Assembly (NCBI RefSeq): GCF_014694385.1
Contig: NZ_JAAOCA010000029.1
Span: 1-64,000, forward strand
Reading direction: 5' to 3'
Length of the DNA: 64,000 nucleotides
DNA from: Pseudomonas typographi
GTDB lineage: Bacteria; Pseudomonadota; Gammaproteobacteria; Pseudomonadales; Pseudomonadaceae
Both the position numbers and the translations under genes were made by a program. Shown piece after piece: positions 25,032 through 34,900 of the stretch (positions are counted from its first letter, which is position 1; each line of letters opens with the position of its first letter). The notes below the pieces were generated by a model. The model did no database searches. It was not told where the DNA came from and was given only the letters and a program-made list of their open reading frames with translations.

Positions 25032-27020
25032 TCAGCGTTTGCGCGCCAATAACCACATGAAATACGGCCCGCCGACGAAGGTCGCGAACATCCCGGCCGG
25101 GATTTGCCACGGGAAGACCAGGTTGCGGCCCAGCCAGTCAGCCAGCACCAGTAGCGTGCCGCCCAGCAGTGCCGAGATGATCAATTGCGCAATAGGCCGT
25201 TGCGCGCCGAGCAGGCGCGCCATGTGCGGCGCGATCAGGCCGACGAAACTCAGCGGGCCTACCACCAAGGTGGCGGCCGCGGTCATCACGGCGGTGAGTA
25301 GCAGCAACACCAGGCGGCTGCCACTCAGGGAAATACCCAGCGCCCGGGCGCGTTCGGCGCCCAGTGGCATGATCGCCAGCCACCGGTTGCACAGTGGCGT
25401 GACCAGCAGGAACAGTACCGCCAGGGCACTGATGACCACCGCCTGGCTGGCGTCGATACGATAGGTCGAGCCGGTCATCCAACTGAGCATGAGTAACACT
25501 CGGGAATCACCGCTGACCATGAACACCGCGGCGAAAGCATTGAGCAGAGTGCCCAGCGCGACACCGGTAAGCAGCATGCGGTCCGGCGCGAAGGCGCTGC
25601 GCCAGCTCAGCGCAACAATGGCCAGAAGGGCAAGCAGGGCGCCGAAGGTCGCCGCCAGTAGCAGCACCAATGGGTTGAAACCGGGTACTACCAGCAAGGC
25701 AAGAATACCGCCCAGAGCGGCGCCGGAGCTGACACCAAGCATTTCCGGGCTGGCCATGGGGTTGCCGGTCATGCGTTGCATCAGGGTGCCGGCGAGCGCC
25801 AGCAGGATGCCGGCGGCGAACGCCGCGGCCACCCGTGGCGCACGCCATGGCAGCAGGGCATCGAACTCCGCGCCACCGCTAAAATACCAGCCATCCGGGC
25901 CACGTCCCCAGGTCAGCGCCAGGAACACGGCCAATGCCAGCAGCGCGAGCAGTATCCAGGCGGTGCGCTTGGGCGGGGTAACGTGTACGGCGGCGCGTTG
26001 GGTAGGTGGGTTGGCCCGGGTTTCATGCAGGCGGGTCAGCAGCACCAGCAGTAGCGGCGCGCCGAGCAATGCCGTGAAGATGCCGGTGGGCATTTCTCCG
26101 CCCAGCAGTGCCGCCAATCCCTGCACTATCTGGTCGGCGAGCAACAGCAGCAAGGCCCCGAACAATGGTGCCCAAATCAGCCGCTGGCGCAGGCTGCGGG
26201 CACCGGCCAGCCGGGCCAGGGCAGGGGCGGCCAGGCCGAGGAAACCGATCACGCCGACGCTGGCGATGGTGCTGGCGCTCAAGGCCACCGCCACGGCCAG
26301 GGCCACCAGGCGCATGCGGTTAGGCGACATACCGAGGCTGCCCGCCGCCGCATCGTTAAGACCGAGCAACGCCAGCGGGCGAGCGAGTAGGGCGGCCAGC
26401 AACGCCGCCACCGCCAGGCGCGGTGCCAGGTGATACACATCCTGCCAACTGTTCTGGTTCAGCGAACCCGATTGCCAGATGAACAGGTTGCTCAATACTT
26501 CGTGGTTAGCCAACACCAGCAGGGTGCTCAGGGTCCCGCAATACAGGTTGATGATTAGCCCGGAAAGAATCAGCGCCACCGGCGACAAACGCCGGCTCCA
26601 GGCCAGGCCCAGCACCGCGAGCATACCCAGACCGGCACCGGCCAGGGCCACGCTTTCCTGGCCGCCGTCGAGCAGGCTCGGTGCATAGATCGCGCAGGCG
26701 GCCAGGGCCAGGTGGGCACCGGAAGCGACGCCGAGGGTGGTCGGCTCGGCGATGGGGTTGCGCAGCACTTGCTGGAAGATCACCCCGGCTAATGCCAGCG
26801 CCGCGCCGACCAGCAGGCTGATGACCAGGCGCGGCAGGTAGCTGTAGCGAACCAGCAAGGCAGGCAGGTCGCCGGGTGCCACTGGGCCGAAGGCATTGGT
26901 CCATGAAGCATGGGCAAGCAGTGAATGCCCCTGGTGGACGCTCAAGGCCAGGGCGATGAATAGCAGGCCGAGAGCCAGCCAGGCCGGCTGGCGGCGCAGG
27001 CGTGAGGTGTGGTCAGGCAT
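25032..27020 (-). CDS. Fused double permease of a ferric siderophore ABC importer (FhuB-like)
   Basis: A 662-residue inner-membrane protein built from two FecCD-type permease halves in tandem (about 1-330 and 345-662), as in FhuB. Each half repeats the family features, for example GVIFQQVLRNPIAEP with GVASGAH in the first half and GTLMQRMTGNPMASPEMLGVSSGA in the second, and a late PTGIF / PAGMF motif. About 20 membrane helices are expected. Its ATG (27020) overlaps the end of the binding-protein gene by 8 nt, so the two are coupled. No ATPase (FhuC) gene accompanies them in this window. Confidence 0.92.
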   Translation of the reverse strand: MPDHTSRLRRQPAWLALGLLFIALALSVHQGHSLLAHASWTNAFGPVAPGDLPALLVRYSYLPRLVISLLVGAALALAGVIFQQVLRNPIAEPTTLGVASGAHLALAACAIYAPSLLDGGQESVALAGAGLGMLAVLGLAWSRRLSPVALILSGLIINLYCGTLSTLLVLANHEVLSNLFIWQSGSLNQNSWQDVYHLAPRLAVAALLAALLARPLALLGLNDAAAGSLGMSPNRMRLVALAVAVALSASTIASVGVIGFLGLAAPALARLAGARSLRQRLIWAPLFGALLLLLADQIVQGLAALLGGEMPTGIFTALLGAPLLLVLLTRLHETRANPPTQRAAVHVTPPKRTAWILLALLALAVFLALTWGRGPDGWYFSGGAEFDALLPWRAPRVAAAFAAGILLALAGTLMQRMTGNPMASPEMLGVSSGAALGGILALLVVPGFNPLVLLLAATFGALLALLAIVALSWRSAFAPDRMLLTGVALGTLLNAFAAVFMVSGDSRVLLMLSWMTGSTYRIDASQAVVISALAVLFLLVTPLCNRWLAIMPLGAERARALGISLSGSRLVLLLLTAVMTAAATLVVGPLSFVGLIAPHMARLLGAQRPIAQLIISALLGGTLLVLADWLGRNLVFPWQIPAGMFATFVGGPYFMWLLARKR

Positions 27021-27924
27021 GGTCGGCTTCCATGGCGAGCAACTGCTCGGTGATCGACAGGGCCAGGCGCTGCGCGGTCAGCAAGCCGCCGCTGGGGTAG
27101 AAGCGCGGTAGCGCCTGGGCGCGGCCTTCGCGGACCATCGGCAAGGCGCGCCAGATCGGACTGATGTCCAGCCGACGCTGCGCCGCGACGGCTTCCCGGG
27201 GGTTGGTGTAATACAGCAACGACGCCTCCGGATGTTCCAGCAACGCCTCGATGCCCACCGCGGGGCTGCCGCCCCAGGCGTTGGTACGGCCCTGGTAGGC
27301 ATTGCGCAAGCCCAGCCGTTCGAGAACGGCCTGGTACATGCCCTTGGCGCCGAACAACAGTAGGTGGCGGCCATCCGGATTGAGGCGTGCGATATAGACT
27401 GGCCGGTCGCTGATCGACGTGAGCTTGGCGCGTAAGTCGGCGAGCAGGCGGTCAGTCTGTTCCAGCAAGGCTTGCGCCTCGTCGCGACGATCCACCAGGG
27501 CGCCGAGGTCCAGCATCACCTGGCCGGCGTTGCGATAGGGCTCGGCATTCGTGGTATAGATATCGAAGGTGCGCAACGGCGCGATGCGGCGCAGCAACGT
27601 ACCCTCCAGTTGCCAGGAGGTGCCGATGATCAGCCCCGGCGCCAGGCGCTGTAGGTACTCCAGGTTGGGCTCGATGCTCGGGCCCAGGTCGAGGACGTCG
27701 TCGGGCATTTCCGGCTGGGCGACGAACTCGCGATAAAAGCCGGCGTTGACCACCGCCCTGGGGGCCACGCCCAGGCCCAGCAGGCTTTCGGTGAGGGCGG
27801 GCTCGAAACTGACGATATCGACTTTGGGCAATGTCGGCCCGGCGGCACGGACCAGGGGCGAGCCGTACAGCGCGACCGGCAGCAACGCGAGGCCGGTCAG
27901 GGCTCCACGGCGGGTAATGGGCAT
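27013..27924 (-). CDS. Periplasmic ferric siderophore-binding protein (FhuD-like)
   Basis: A 303-residue substrate-binding protein of the FhuD/BtuF cluster. The N-terminus (ITRRGALTGLALLPVALYG) looks like a twin-arginine signal peptide. The two-lobed fold is indicated by VDIVSFEPALTESLLGLGV at the start and the long connecting-helix region near 130-160. It would deliver the ferric siderophore from the TonB receptor to the fused permease. The frame extends to 27939 only through a TTG; ATG 27924 has GGAG about 9 nt upstream. It is the first gene of a two-gene operon behind a Fur-like site, divergent from the exporter. Confidence 0.9.
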   Translation of the reverse strand: MPITRRGALTGLALLPVALYGSPLVRAAGPTLPKVDIVSFEPALTESLLGLGVAPRAVVNAGFYREFVAQPEMPDDVLDLGPSIEPNLEYLQRLAPGLIIGTSWQLEGTLLRRIAPLRTFDIYTTNAEPYRNAGQVMLDLGALVDRRDEAQALLEQTDRLLADLRAKLTSISDRPVYIARLNPDGRHLLLFGAKGMYQAVLERLGLRNAYQGRTNAWGGSPAVGIEALLEHPEASLLYYTNPREAVAAQRRLDISPIWRALPMVREGRAQALPRFYPSGGLLTAQRLALSITEQLLAMEADHA

Positions 27925-27960
27925 TGCAGCAAACTCCAAGCAGGCAGGTCGCCACGTGGC

Positions 27961-27979
27961 GAGAATGCGATTCTATATC
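27961..27979 (-). promoter_or_regulatory. Candidate Fur box in the importer/exporter divergent region
   Basis: GAGAATGCGATTCTATATC matches the 19-bp Fur consensus at about 13 positions and contains the palindrome AGAAT-GCG-ATTCT. It lies 37 nt upstream of the binding-protein ATG. Direct Fur repression of the importer operon is inferred. Confidence 0.42.
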
Positions 27980-28027
27980 AACAGTACCTTATTCCCAATA
28001 CCTGCAATAATGCCGCCCGGTGCGGCC

Positions 28028-28051
28028 TAAAGAATCTGCCACAGGCTTCGT
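28028..28051 (+). promoter_or_regulatory. Candidate iron-starvation promoter of the exporter gene
   Basis: TAAAG (28028-28032), 16 nt, CGT (28049-28051): one mismatch to TAAAT-N16-CGT. It lies 74 nt before the exporter ATG (28126). Its weight comes from the identical spacing shared with the other three sites of this locus. Confidence 0.5.
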
Positions 28052-28125
28052 TTATTACTCCTGTGACCCAATCTATCGATGGCGACGGCGTGACGGCCTG
28101 CGCCAGCCGACCCCAAGGAGACACC

Positions 28126-29781
28126 ATGTCATTGTTCGGTATGCTGGTCCGCGCTTCGCGCACCCGGTTGGCGGTGGCCATCGGCGCAAGCCTGGTCTGC
28201 GGCTTGGCCAACGTGCTGCTGGTAGCGCTGATCAATCAGGCCCTGAATGCACCACTGGGCGCCCTGGCCGGCTACGCGCTGCCCTTCATGCTGGTGATAG
28301 CCCTGGTCATGGGTAGCCAAGTGCTGTCTAGAACGCTGTTCGCCCACCTCAGCCAGCAAGGCCTAGCCACGCTGCGCCTGCACATCTCGCGGCATGTGGT
28401 CGCCGCGCCCCTGCGCGGGCTGGAGAAGGCCGGGCGCGGGCGCATCCAGGCGGCCTTGGCCGACGACACCACCACCTTGTCTAACTTCTTCACCGGTTTT
28501 CCGATGCTGGTGACCAGTGCCGTGGTGGTGCTCGGTTGCCTCGGGTACCTGGCGTATCTGTCGTGGGCGATTTTCCTGGTCTCGGTGTTGGCCATCGGCC
28601 TTGGCTCGCTGGGTTACCACCTGTGCCATTCGCACATGCTCCAGTACTTCCACAAGGCCGGTTCCAGCCAGGACCAACTCTTCGGTCACTTCGACGCCAT
28701 GGTCTCTGGCGCCAAGGAACTCAAGCTCAACCGCTCCAAGGCGCGGCGCTTTCTCGATGAAGTGCTGGTCAATGCCATCGAGCAAGTGCGCCACAACCGT
28801 GCCAAGGGCCTGATGCTGTTCGCCATCACCGGCGGCTGGGGGCGCTTGCTGTTCCTGGTGCTGATCGGTGTGGTGCTGTTCCTGCGTTTGTGGATTCCTT
28901 CCGATACGGAGGTGATCACCGGCTACGTGATGGTGTTCCTGTACATGATGGGGCCGCTGGAAGGCGTGCTGCTGAACCTGCCGCAGATGAGCCAGGCGCG
29001 AGTCGCCAGCGCGCGCATCGAAGCGACGCTCGCGGAATTGAAGGCTGAAGCCCAACTGCAAACCCCGATCCCTGCCGTGCTGCCCAAGGGCGTGACATTG
29101 GCACTGGATGGCCTGACCCATGGTTACTTCAGCGAGCGCGAAGACGAGGTTTTCACCCTCGGGCCGGTGGCGCTGACCCTCAACCCTGGCGAGATTACCT
29201 TCTTGGTCGGTGGCAACGGCAGTGGCAAGACCACCCTGGCCAAGCTAATCGCTGGCCTGTACCGGCCGGAAAGCGGCGAAGTGCGAGTCGATGGCCGGCT
29301 GGTAAAGGCCGGCGAGTGGGATGATTATCGCCAACTGTTCTCGGCGGTGTTCTCGGACTTCCATCTGTTCGACACCTTGCTCGAAGCGCCGGACGCCAGC
29401 CTGGATACCCAGGTGGGTGAATGGCTGGCCAAGCTGCACCTAGACCACAAGGTCAGCGTCAGCAACGGTTCGTTCTCCACCCGTGAACTGTCCCAGGGTC
29501 AGCGCAAGCGCCTGGCGTTGATCGTCGCCTGCCTGGAAGGGCGGCCGGTGATCATCTTCGACGAATGGGCCGCCGACCAGGATCCGGCGTTCCGCGAGGT
29601 ATTCTATTGCGAGCTGCTGCCCGAGCTGCGCGCCCAGGGCAAGACGCTGCTGGTCATATCCCACGACGACCGCTACTTCCACCTGGCCGACCAGTTGATC
29701 AAGCTCGAGCGCGGCCAGATCGTCCATCGCCAGGCGCCCGCCTTGGCGGCGGGGTTGCAGCCGGTGGTTCAACGATCATGA
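28126..29781 (+). CDS. PvdE-like peptide siderophore ABC exporter
   Basis: A 551-residue fused membrane-ATPase half-transporter of the cyclic-peptide/siderophore exporter family (PvdE, SyrD). Six membrane helices occupy about residues 1-320. The ATPase domain shows Walker A GGNGSGKTT, signature LSQGQRKRLAL and Walker B VIIFDEWAADQDP, with the switch His in VISHDD. It would move the peptide, or a precursor, across the inner membrane. AAGGAG lies 5 nt before ATG 28126. The gene is divergent from the importer operon and upstream of the biosynthetic operon. Confidence 0.92.
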   Translation: MSLFGMLVRASRTRLAVAIGASLVCGLANVLLVALINQALNAPLGALAGYALPFMLVIALVMGSQVLSRTLFAHLSQQGLATLRLHISRHVVAAPLRGLEKAGRGRIQAALADDTTTLSNFFTGFPMLVTSAVVVLGCLGYLAYLSWAIFLVSVLAIGLGSLGYHLCHSHMLQYFHKAGSSQDQLFGHFDAMVSGAKELKLNRSKARRFLDEVLVNAIEQVRHNRAKGLMLFAITGGWGRLLFLVLIGVVLFLRLWIPSDTEVITGYVMVFLYMMGPLEGVLLNLPQMSQARVASARIEATLAELKAEAQLQTPIPAVLPKGVTLALDGLTHGYFSEREDEVFTLGPVALTLNPGEITFLVGGNGSGKTTLAKLIAGLYRPESGEVRVDGRLVKAGEWDDYRQLFSAVFSDFHLFDTLLEAPDASLDTQVGEWLAKLHLDHKVSVSNGSFSTRELSQGQRKRLALIVACLEGRPVIIFDEWAADQDPAFREVFYCELLPELRAQGKTLLVISHDDRYFHLADQLIKLERGQIVHRQAPALAAGLQPVVQRS

Positions 29782-30164
29782 ATCTGGGGTGAGGCACAAG
29801 GCGCTCTGCGGGCGCAAGGTGGCCCCTGCGGGTCAACTACCGGGGGCGCCCCTGAAGACGTAGGGGCAGGTACCTCAACCCTACAGCGTGGGCCACGGCC
29901 CATTGCCGGCTAAAGCCGGTCCCTCCGGCTCACGCCGTGGGGCCGGTTTCAGCCGGGCAGGCGTAGGGATGGGCACCATCAATCCTGGGGCGTGGCGGAG
30001 CCGCCCCCAAGGCTGCAACCGCTTCTCCAATCCGGCCTAATCCCACCCCGCAAATAACAATATTTATCAACGGCACTTAATTCTCCACGGATTTCTTTCG
30101 TCCTTATGAGCAGTGTTCCAGGCAAGGCCGGTCCGGCTTGTCACCTGCTTTTAGGAGATTCGCA
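29782..30164. repeat. 383-bp intergenic region with REP-like palindromes
   Basis: No gene is supported here. Between about 29890 and 29960 lie nested inverted repeats (GCCGGCTAAAGCCGGT, and an outer GGCCACGGC / GCCGTGGGGCC) that look like a Pseudomonas REP element. The right end holds the A+T-rich promoter of the biosynthetic operon, including the site at 30078-30101. Confidence 0.5.
30078..30101 (+). promoter_or_regulatory. Candidate iron-starvation promoter of the NRPS operon
   Basis: TAATT (30078-30082), 16 nt, CGT (30099-30101), the same variant found before mbtH. It lies 63 nt upstream of the thioesterase GTG start and would drive the ~34-kb biosynthetic operon. Confidence 0.62.
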
Positions 30165-30908
30165 GTGTCCGTCGCACCCGATCGCATCCGCTTGTTCTGC
30201 TTCGCGTGTTCTGGGGCGAGCGCCATGGTTTTCGCGCCGTGGCGCGCCGCCTTGCCGGCCTGGCTCGATGTGCAGCCAGTCGAGCTGCCCGGCCATGGTC
30301 GCCGTGGTGATGAGCCATTGCAGGTGGACATGCCCAGCCTGGCGGCGAGCCTGGCGTACGAGTTGGCGCCGCTGATCGACGGCCCTTACCTGATGCTCGG
30401 CCATAGCGTCGGCGCTGTCGTTGCCCTGGAAGTGGCCCATGCCCTGGTCGCCCTGGGCATCGAACCGCCCAGCGCCTTGATTGCCGTCGCCAGTACGGCG
30501 CCCAGCCGGCGCGACGGCAAGCCGGATGCGCAACCCATGAGCGATGCCGAGTTGATCGCGCAAATGCGCCGTCTCGACGGCACCCCCCAGGCAGTACTCG
30601 ATGACCCCGAGCTGCTGGCCATGGTGTTGCCAGTGCTGCGCGCCGACTTCCTGCTGGGTGATCGCTATCAACCACCTTGCCGTGGGCCGTTGCCGTGCGC
30701 GCTGCATGTCTTTGGGGGGCGTGAAGACAGTGTCGCGGTCAGTGCGCTGGCAGCCTGGGAGACCGAATGCAGTGGGCCGTTCCAGCTGGAAATGTGCGCT
30801 GGCGGGCATTTCTTCCTGCACCGCCAGCGCGCTGATTTCCTGCGCAGCCTGGGTGCGCTGGCCCAGGCACAGCGCCCCTCACTCCGTTCCTTGCGCGCCC
30901 AGGGGTGA
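30165..30908 (+). CDS. Type II (editing) thioesterase of the NRPS
   Basis: A 247-residue external thioesterase that would clear mis-primed carrier domains. The nucleophile motif GHSVG, an early PGHGRR and the catalytic His in GGHFFLH are visible. Start: GTG 30165 has AGGAG at 30153-30157 (7 nt). The frame reaches 30138 without a ribosome-binding site, and a nearby ATG at 30106 is out of frame. First gene of the biosynthetic operon; the beta-hydroxylase gene follows immediately. Confidence 0.9.
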   Translation: MSVAPDRIRLFCFACSGASAMVFAPWRAALPAWLDVQPVELPGHGRRGDEPLQVDMPSLAASLAYELAPLIDGPYLMLGHSVGAVVALEVAHALVALGIEPPSALIAVASTAPSRRDGKPDAQPMSDAELIAQMRRLDGTPQAVLDDPELLAMVLPVLRADFLLGDRYQPPCRGPLPCALHVFGGREDSVAVSALAAWETECSGPFQLEMCAGGHFFLHRQRADFLRSLGALAQAQRPSLRSLRAQG

Positions 30909-30947
30909 CCCATGCCTCGCCGCCTTCCTCTTTTCGCGGAGCCTTCC

Positions 30948-31928
30948 ATGCTTGATTCACGCTTCGACATCCGGCCCCTGCGCCACGCCGATACCCCGTT
31001 GCCCCTGCTGATCGAGGCCCGCGAGCCCGGCCTTGATCTATCGGCTTGCCTGCCCGATCTGCGGGCGTTGATCGATGAGCAACTGCTCAGTGCCGGTGGC
31101 GTGCTGCTACGTGGCTTCGATGTGCAGACCGCCGAGCGTTTTCGCCGTTTCGCCGTGGGCTTCGGTTCAGACCTGCTCACCTACGAGTTCGGCTCCACGC
31201 CGCGCAGCAACGTCACCGCCGGGATCTACACCTCCACCGAATACCCGCCACACCAGCATATCCCGCTGCATAACGAGCAGGCCTACACCCGGGATTGGCC
31301 AATGAAAATCTGGTTCTTCTGCCAGCAGGCGTCACCGGTGGGTGGCGCGACGCCGATTGGTGATAGCCGGGCGATCTACCGGCGGGTTGGTGAGCAGATT
31401 CGCGAGCGGTTCGCCAGCAAAGGCCTGATGTACACCCGCAACTACGGCAACGGCCTGGACGTGTCCTGGGAGCAGGTATTCAACACCGAGGATCGCAGTG
31501 CCGTGCACGCCTACTGCGAGGCCCATGGCATCAGCTTGGAGTGGAAAGCCGATGGCGGCCTGCGCACGCGTCAGGTCTGCCAGGGGGTGGCCACCCATCC
31601 GCGCACCGGCGACGCGGTGTGGTTCAACCAGGCGCACCTGTTTCATGTTTCCAATTTGCCCGAGGAAGTGCGCGAAACCCTGCTCGACCTGGTCGAGGAG
31701 GAGGACTTGCCGCGCAACGTCTATTACGGCGACGGCAGCCCGCTGGAGGAAACCCTGCTGGAAGACGTCCGTGGCGTGATGCAGCAGGAGCAAGTCGAGT
31801 TCGCTTGGCAGGCCAACGACGTGCTGATGCTCGACAACATGCTCACCGCCCACGGCCGTGCGCCGTTTCAGGGGGCGCGCAAAGTGGTGGTGGCGATGGC
31901 CGAGCCCCATGGCGCCGACGCGCGCTGA
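30948..31928 (+). CDS. Stand-alone Fe(II)/2-oxoglutarate aspartate beta-hydroxylase (TbetaH-Asp type)
   Basis: A 326-residue TauD/SyrP-family dioxygenase. The iron-binding facial triad is His108 and Glu110 (LHNEQAY) with distal His302 (LTAHGR); the following Arg-rich APFQGARKV fits the 2-oxoglutarate site. In siderophore systems, free-standing members of this family hydroxylate carrier-bound aspartate, giving L-erythro beta-hydroxyaspartate. The likely substrate is Asp on the terminal module (59713-63771), since the first Asp module has its own fused hydroxylase. Start: ATG 30948 has GGAG 6 nt upstream and begins where the homologous fused domain begins; ATG 30912 (12 codons longer) is an alternative. 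Confidence 0.85.
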   Translation: MLDSRFDIRPLRHADTPLPLLIEAREPGLDLSACLPDLRALIDEQLLSAGGVLLRGFDVQTAERFRRFAVGFGSDLLTYEFGSTPRSNVTAGIYTSTEYPPHQHIPLHNEQAYTRDWPMKIWFFCQQASPVGGATPIGDSRAIYRRVGEQIRERFASKGLMYTRNYGNGLDVSWEQVFNTEDRSAVHAYCEAHGISLEWKADGGLRTRQVCQGVATHPRTGDAVWFNQAHLFHVSNLPEEVRETLLDLVEEEDLPRNVYYGDGSPLEETLLEDVRGVMQQEQVEFAWQANDVLMLDNMLTAHGRAPFQGARKVVVAMAEPHGADAR

Positions 31929-31978
31929 ACAGCCCTCGACTTTTACTGAATTTTTTTGCGATTGCAGGAGGACGCCCC

Positions 31979-34900
31979 ATGGCCATCCCACATCAGCCTC
32001 AACCCCAATCCCTCATCGAGATGCTGGCGCAGCGCGCCGAACAACAAGGTGAGCACCTGGCTCTGCGCTTTCTCGGCGATGGCAATGAAACCACCGAGCT
32101 GTACACCTACGCCCAGCTCGACGCTCGGGTTCGTCACTTGGCCGCGAGCCTTGGGCAGCACGCCGAGGAGGGGGACCGGGTTCTCCTGCTGCTGACCAAC
32201 GGCCCGGACTACATCGTGGCGTTTTTTGCCTGCCTGTATGCGGGGCTGATCGCGGTGCCGGCCTATCCGCCGGAGCGCAATCGCCAGTTCCATACCGAAC
32301 GCCTGCAGGGCATGGCCATGGATGCCGAGCCGTCGCTGATTCTTTGCGAGCAGGCTGCTCTGGAAGCTTCCCTGCTATTGCGTGACGGCCTGACCCTGGC
32401 GAACCTGCCGGCCGTGGCCAGCGTCCAGGCCCTCGAGGCGCAACCGGCTCAGGCCTGGCAGCCACGTGAAGTGCCCGGCGGCGCCATCGCCATGCTGCAA
32501 TACACCTCCGGCTCCACCTCCGAACCCAAAGGTGTCGAAGTCACTCACGCCAACCTGCTGGATAACCAGCGCCTGCTGCAAATGGGCTTCGGCACCAAGC
32601 CGGGCGATGTATTCGTCAGTTGGCTGCCGCTGTACCACGACATGGGCCTGATCGGCGGCATGCTGCAACCGATTTATGCCGGTGTGCCGCTGGTGTTGCT
32701 GACCACCCAGCACTTCCTCGCCCGGCCGGCGCGCTGGCTGGAAGCCATCCACCGCTATGACGGCACCTTGAGCGGCGGCCCGGACTTTGCCTTTCGCCTG
32801 TGTACCGAGAGCGTGCGCGACAGCTTGCTTGCCGAGCTGGACCTGAGCCGGTGGCGTGTGGCGTTCTGCGGCTCCGAACCGGTACGTGCCGATACCCTGG
32901 CCGATTTCGTAGAGCGCTTCTCTCAGGCGGGGCTGTCGCCAACCACCTTGCACCCTTGCTACGGCCTGGCCGAAGCGACCTTGATGGTCACCAGTAATAC
33001 CCGTGGTGGCCCGTACTACACCCTGCATGTCGACCACGAGGAACTGGCCCATGGCCGGGTGGTGCCCGATCCGTCCGGCACCGAAATGGTCAGCAGCGGC
33101 GGGCTGCTGTTCGATGACCAAGTGCGCCTGATGGACCCGCAAACCCTGCAAGCCGTCGCGCAAAACACCGTTGGCGAAATCTGGGTGCGCGGCCCTAGCG
33201 TCGCTCATGGCTACTGGCGCAACCCCGAAGCCACCGCCAAGACCTTCCTCGACTTGCCCGATGGGCGTTGGCTGCGCAGCGGTGACCTGGCGTTCCTCTA
33301 CAACGGCGGCCTGTTCATCACCTCGCGGGCCAAGGACGTGATCATCATTCGCGGCCAGAACCGTTACCCGCAAGACATCGAGAAGGCCGTGGAACAGGGC
33401 GTCGAAGCGGTACGCAAAGGCCGCGTCGCCGCGTTCCCGGTACAGGTCGACGGCCGCGAATGCATCGGCATCGCCGCCGAGATCGGCCGCAGTGTGCAAA
33501 AGAAATTCGACCCACAGGCGTTGATCGATGCCATCGACCGGGTGGTCAGCGAAACCCAGCAGGAGCCCGCCAGCGTCATCGCCTTGCTGGAGCCGGCCGC
33601 CTTGCCCAAGACCACCAGTGGCAAGCTGCAACGCTCGGCCTGCCGCCAGCGCTTGGAAACCGGCGAACTCGGTGCCTATTACGTGTACCGTCGTCCGGTA
33701 CTGGGCCAGCGCCCCGCCGGGCAAGGCGGCGCCGCCCCCCAGGGCGATACCGAGCAGCGCCTGGCGGCGATCTGGGCCGAGGTGCTCGAGGGCGTCGAGG
33801 TCAGCCGCGACGACGTCTTCCTCGCCAAGGGCGGTCATTCCCTGGCCGCCGTGCAAGTGGTGGCAAGGGTGCGTACCGAGTTCAACGTCGAGCTGCCGCT
33901 AAGCGCGCTATTCGCCGCCACCCCCCTGGCGCAGTTGGCCACCACGGTTGATGCCGCGCCGCGGCTGGCCGCCAGCGCGCCGTTGCAAAGGGTGCATGCC
34001 AGCGGGCCGCAGGCGATGTCGCCGGTGCAGCGCAGCCTGTGGCTGGCACAGCAGTTGGGTGGCGAACAGGGCCGGGCTGCGTACAACATGGTTGCCCAAT
34101 TGCGCCTGTGTGGCGACCTTCGGGTGGGTACCCTGCAAGGCGCATTGGCGGATTTGCTGCAGCGCCAGGCGAGCTTGCGCAGTGCCTTCGTGCCGGGGCC
34201 GGATGGCGTGGCGTTGGTGCACTGTGCCAGCCAGGTAGCGCTGGCGTTGCCGCTGCTCGACCTGAGTGATGTGCGCGACGCCGAACAAGCCACCGCCCTG
34301 GCCGTGGCCGAAGCCGAAGCGGCGGCGCAACCGTTCGATCTGCAACGGCCGCCGCTGCTGCGCGCCACGCTGCTGCGCCTGGGCGGTCAGGAGCATCGCC
34401 TGCTGCTGAGCATGCACCACCTGATTGGCGATGGCTGGTCATTCGGCGTGCTGGTCCAGGAACTCGGCGCGCTGTACCAGGCGCAATTGGCGGGTGGCGA
34501 ACCGTCGCTGGCGCCATTGAGCATCCAGTACAGCGACTACGCGGCATGGCAGAACGCCAAGGCCGGCAGCGCCGAGCGCCAGCGTGAACAAGATTTCTGG
34601 CGTGACTACCTGCGCGGCGCGCCACAGCAACTGGCCTTGCCCACCGACCGCCCGCACCCGGCGACGCCACAGACCGCCGGTGCCAGCGTGACCTTTCAGC
34701 TCAGCACCGAGCAAGTCGCGCGTCTTGAAACACTCGGCCGCGCCCACGGCGCCAGCCTGTTCATGGTCCTGCGCGGTGCCTTCGATTGGCTGTTGCATCG
34801 CATCACCGGCCAGGATGATTTGGTTTACGGCACCGATATCGCCGGCCGACCACGGGCTGAGCTGGAAAAACTTATCGGCTTCTTCGTCAACATCGTCCCG

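Noticed and set aside
30047..30068. Fur box in the A+T-rich patch before the thioesterase gene
   Set aside because: About 12 of 19 consensus matches on the minus strand, no clear palindrome; the downstream iron-starvation box explains regulation better.
31541..31978. N-terminal extension of the FAAL protein
   Set aside because: It overlaps the beta-hydroxylase gene out of frame; ATG 31979 with AGGAGG is the clear start.
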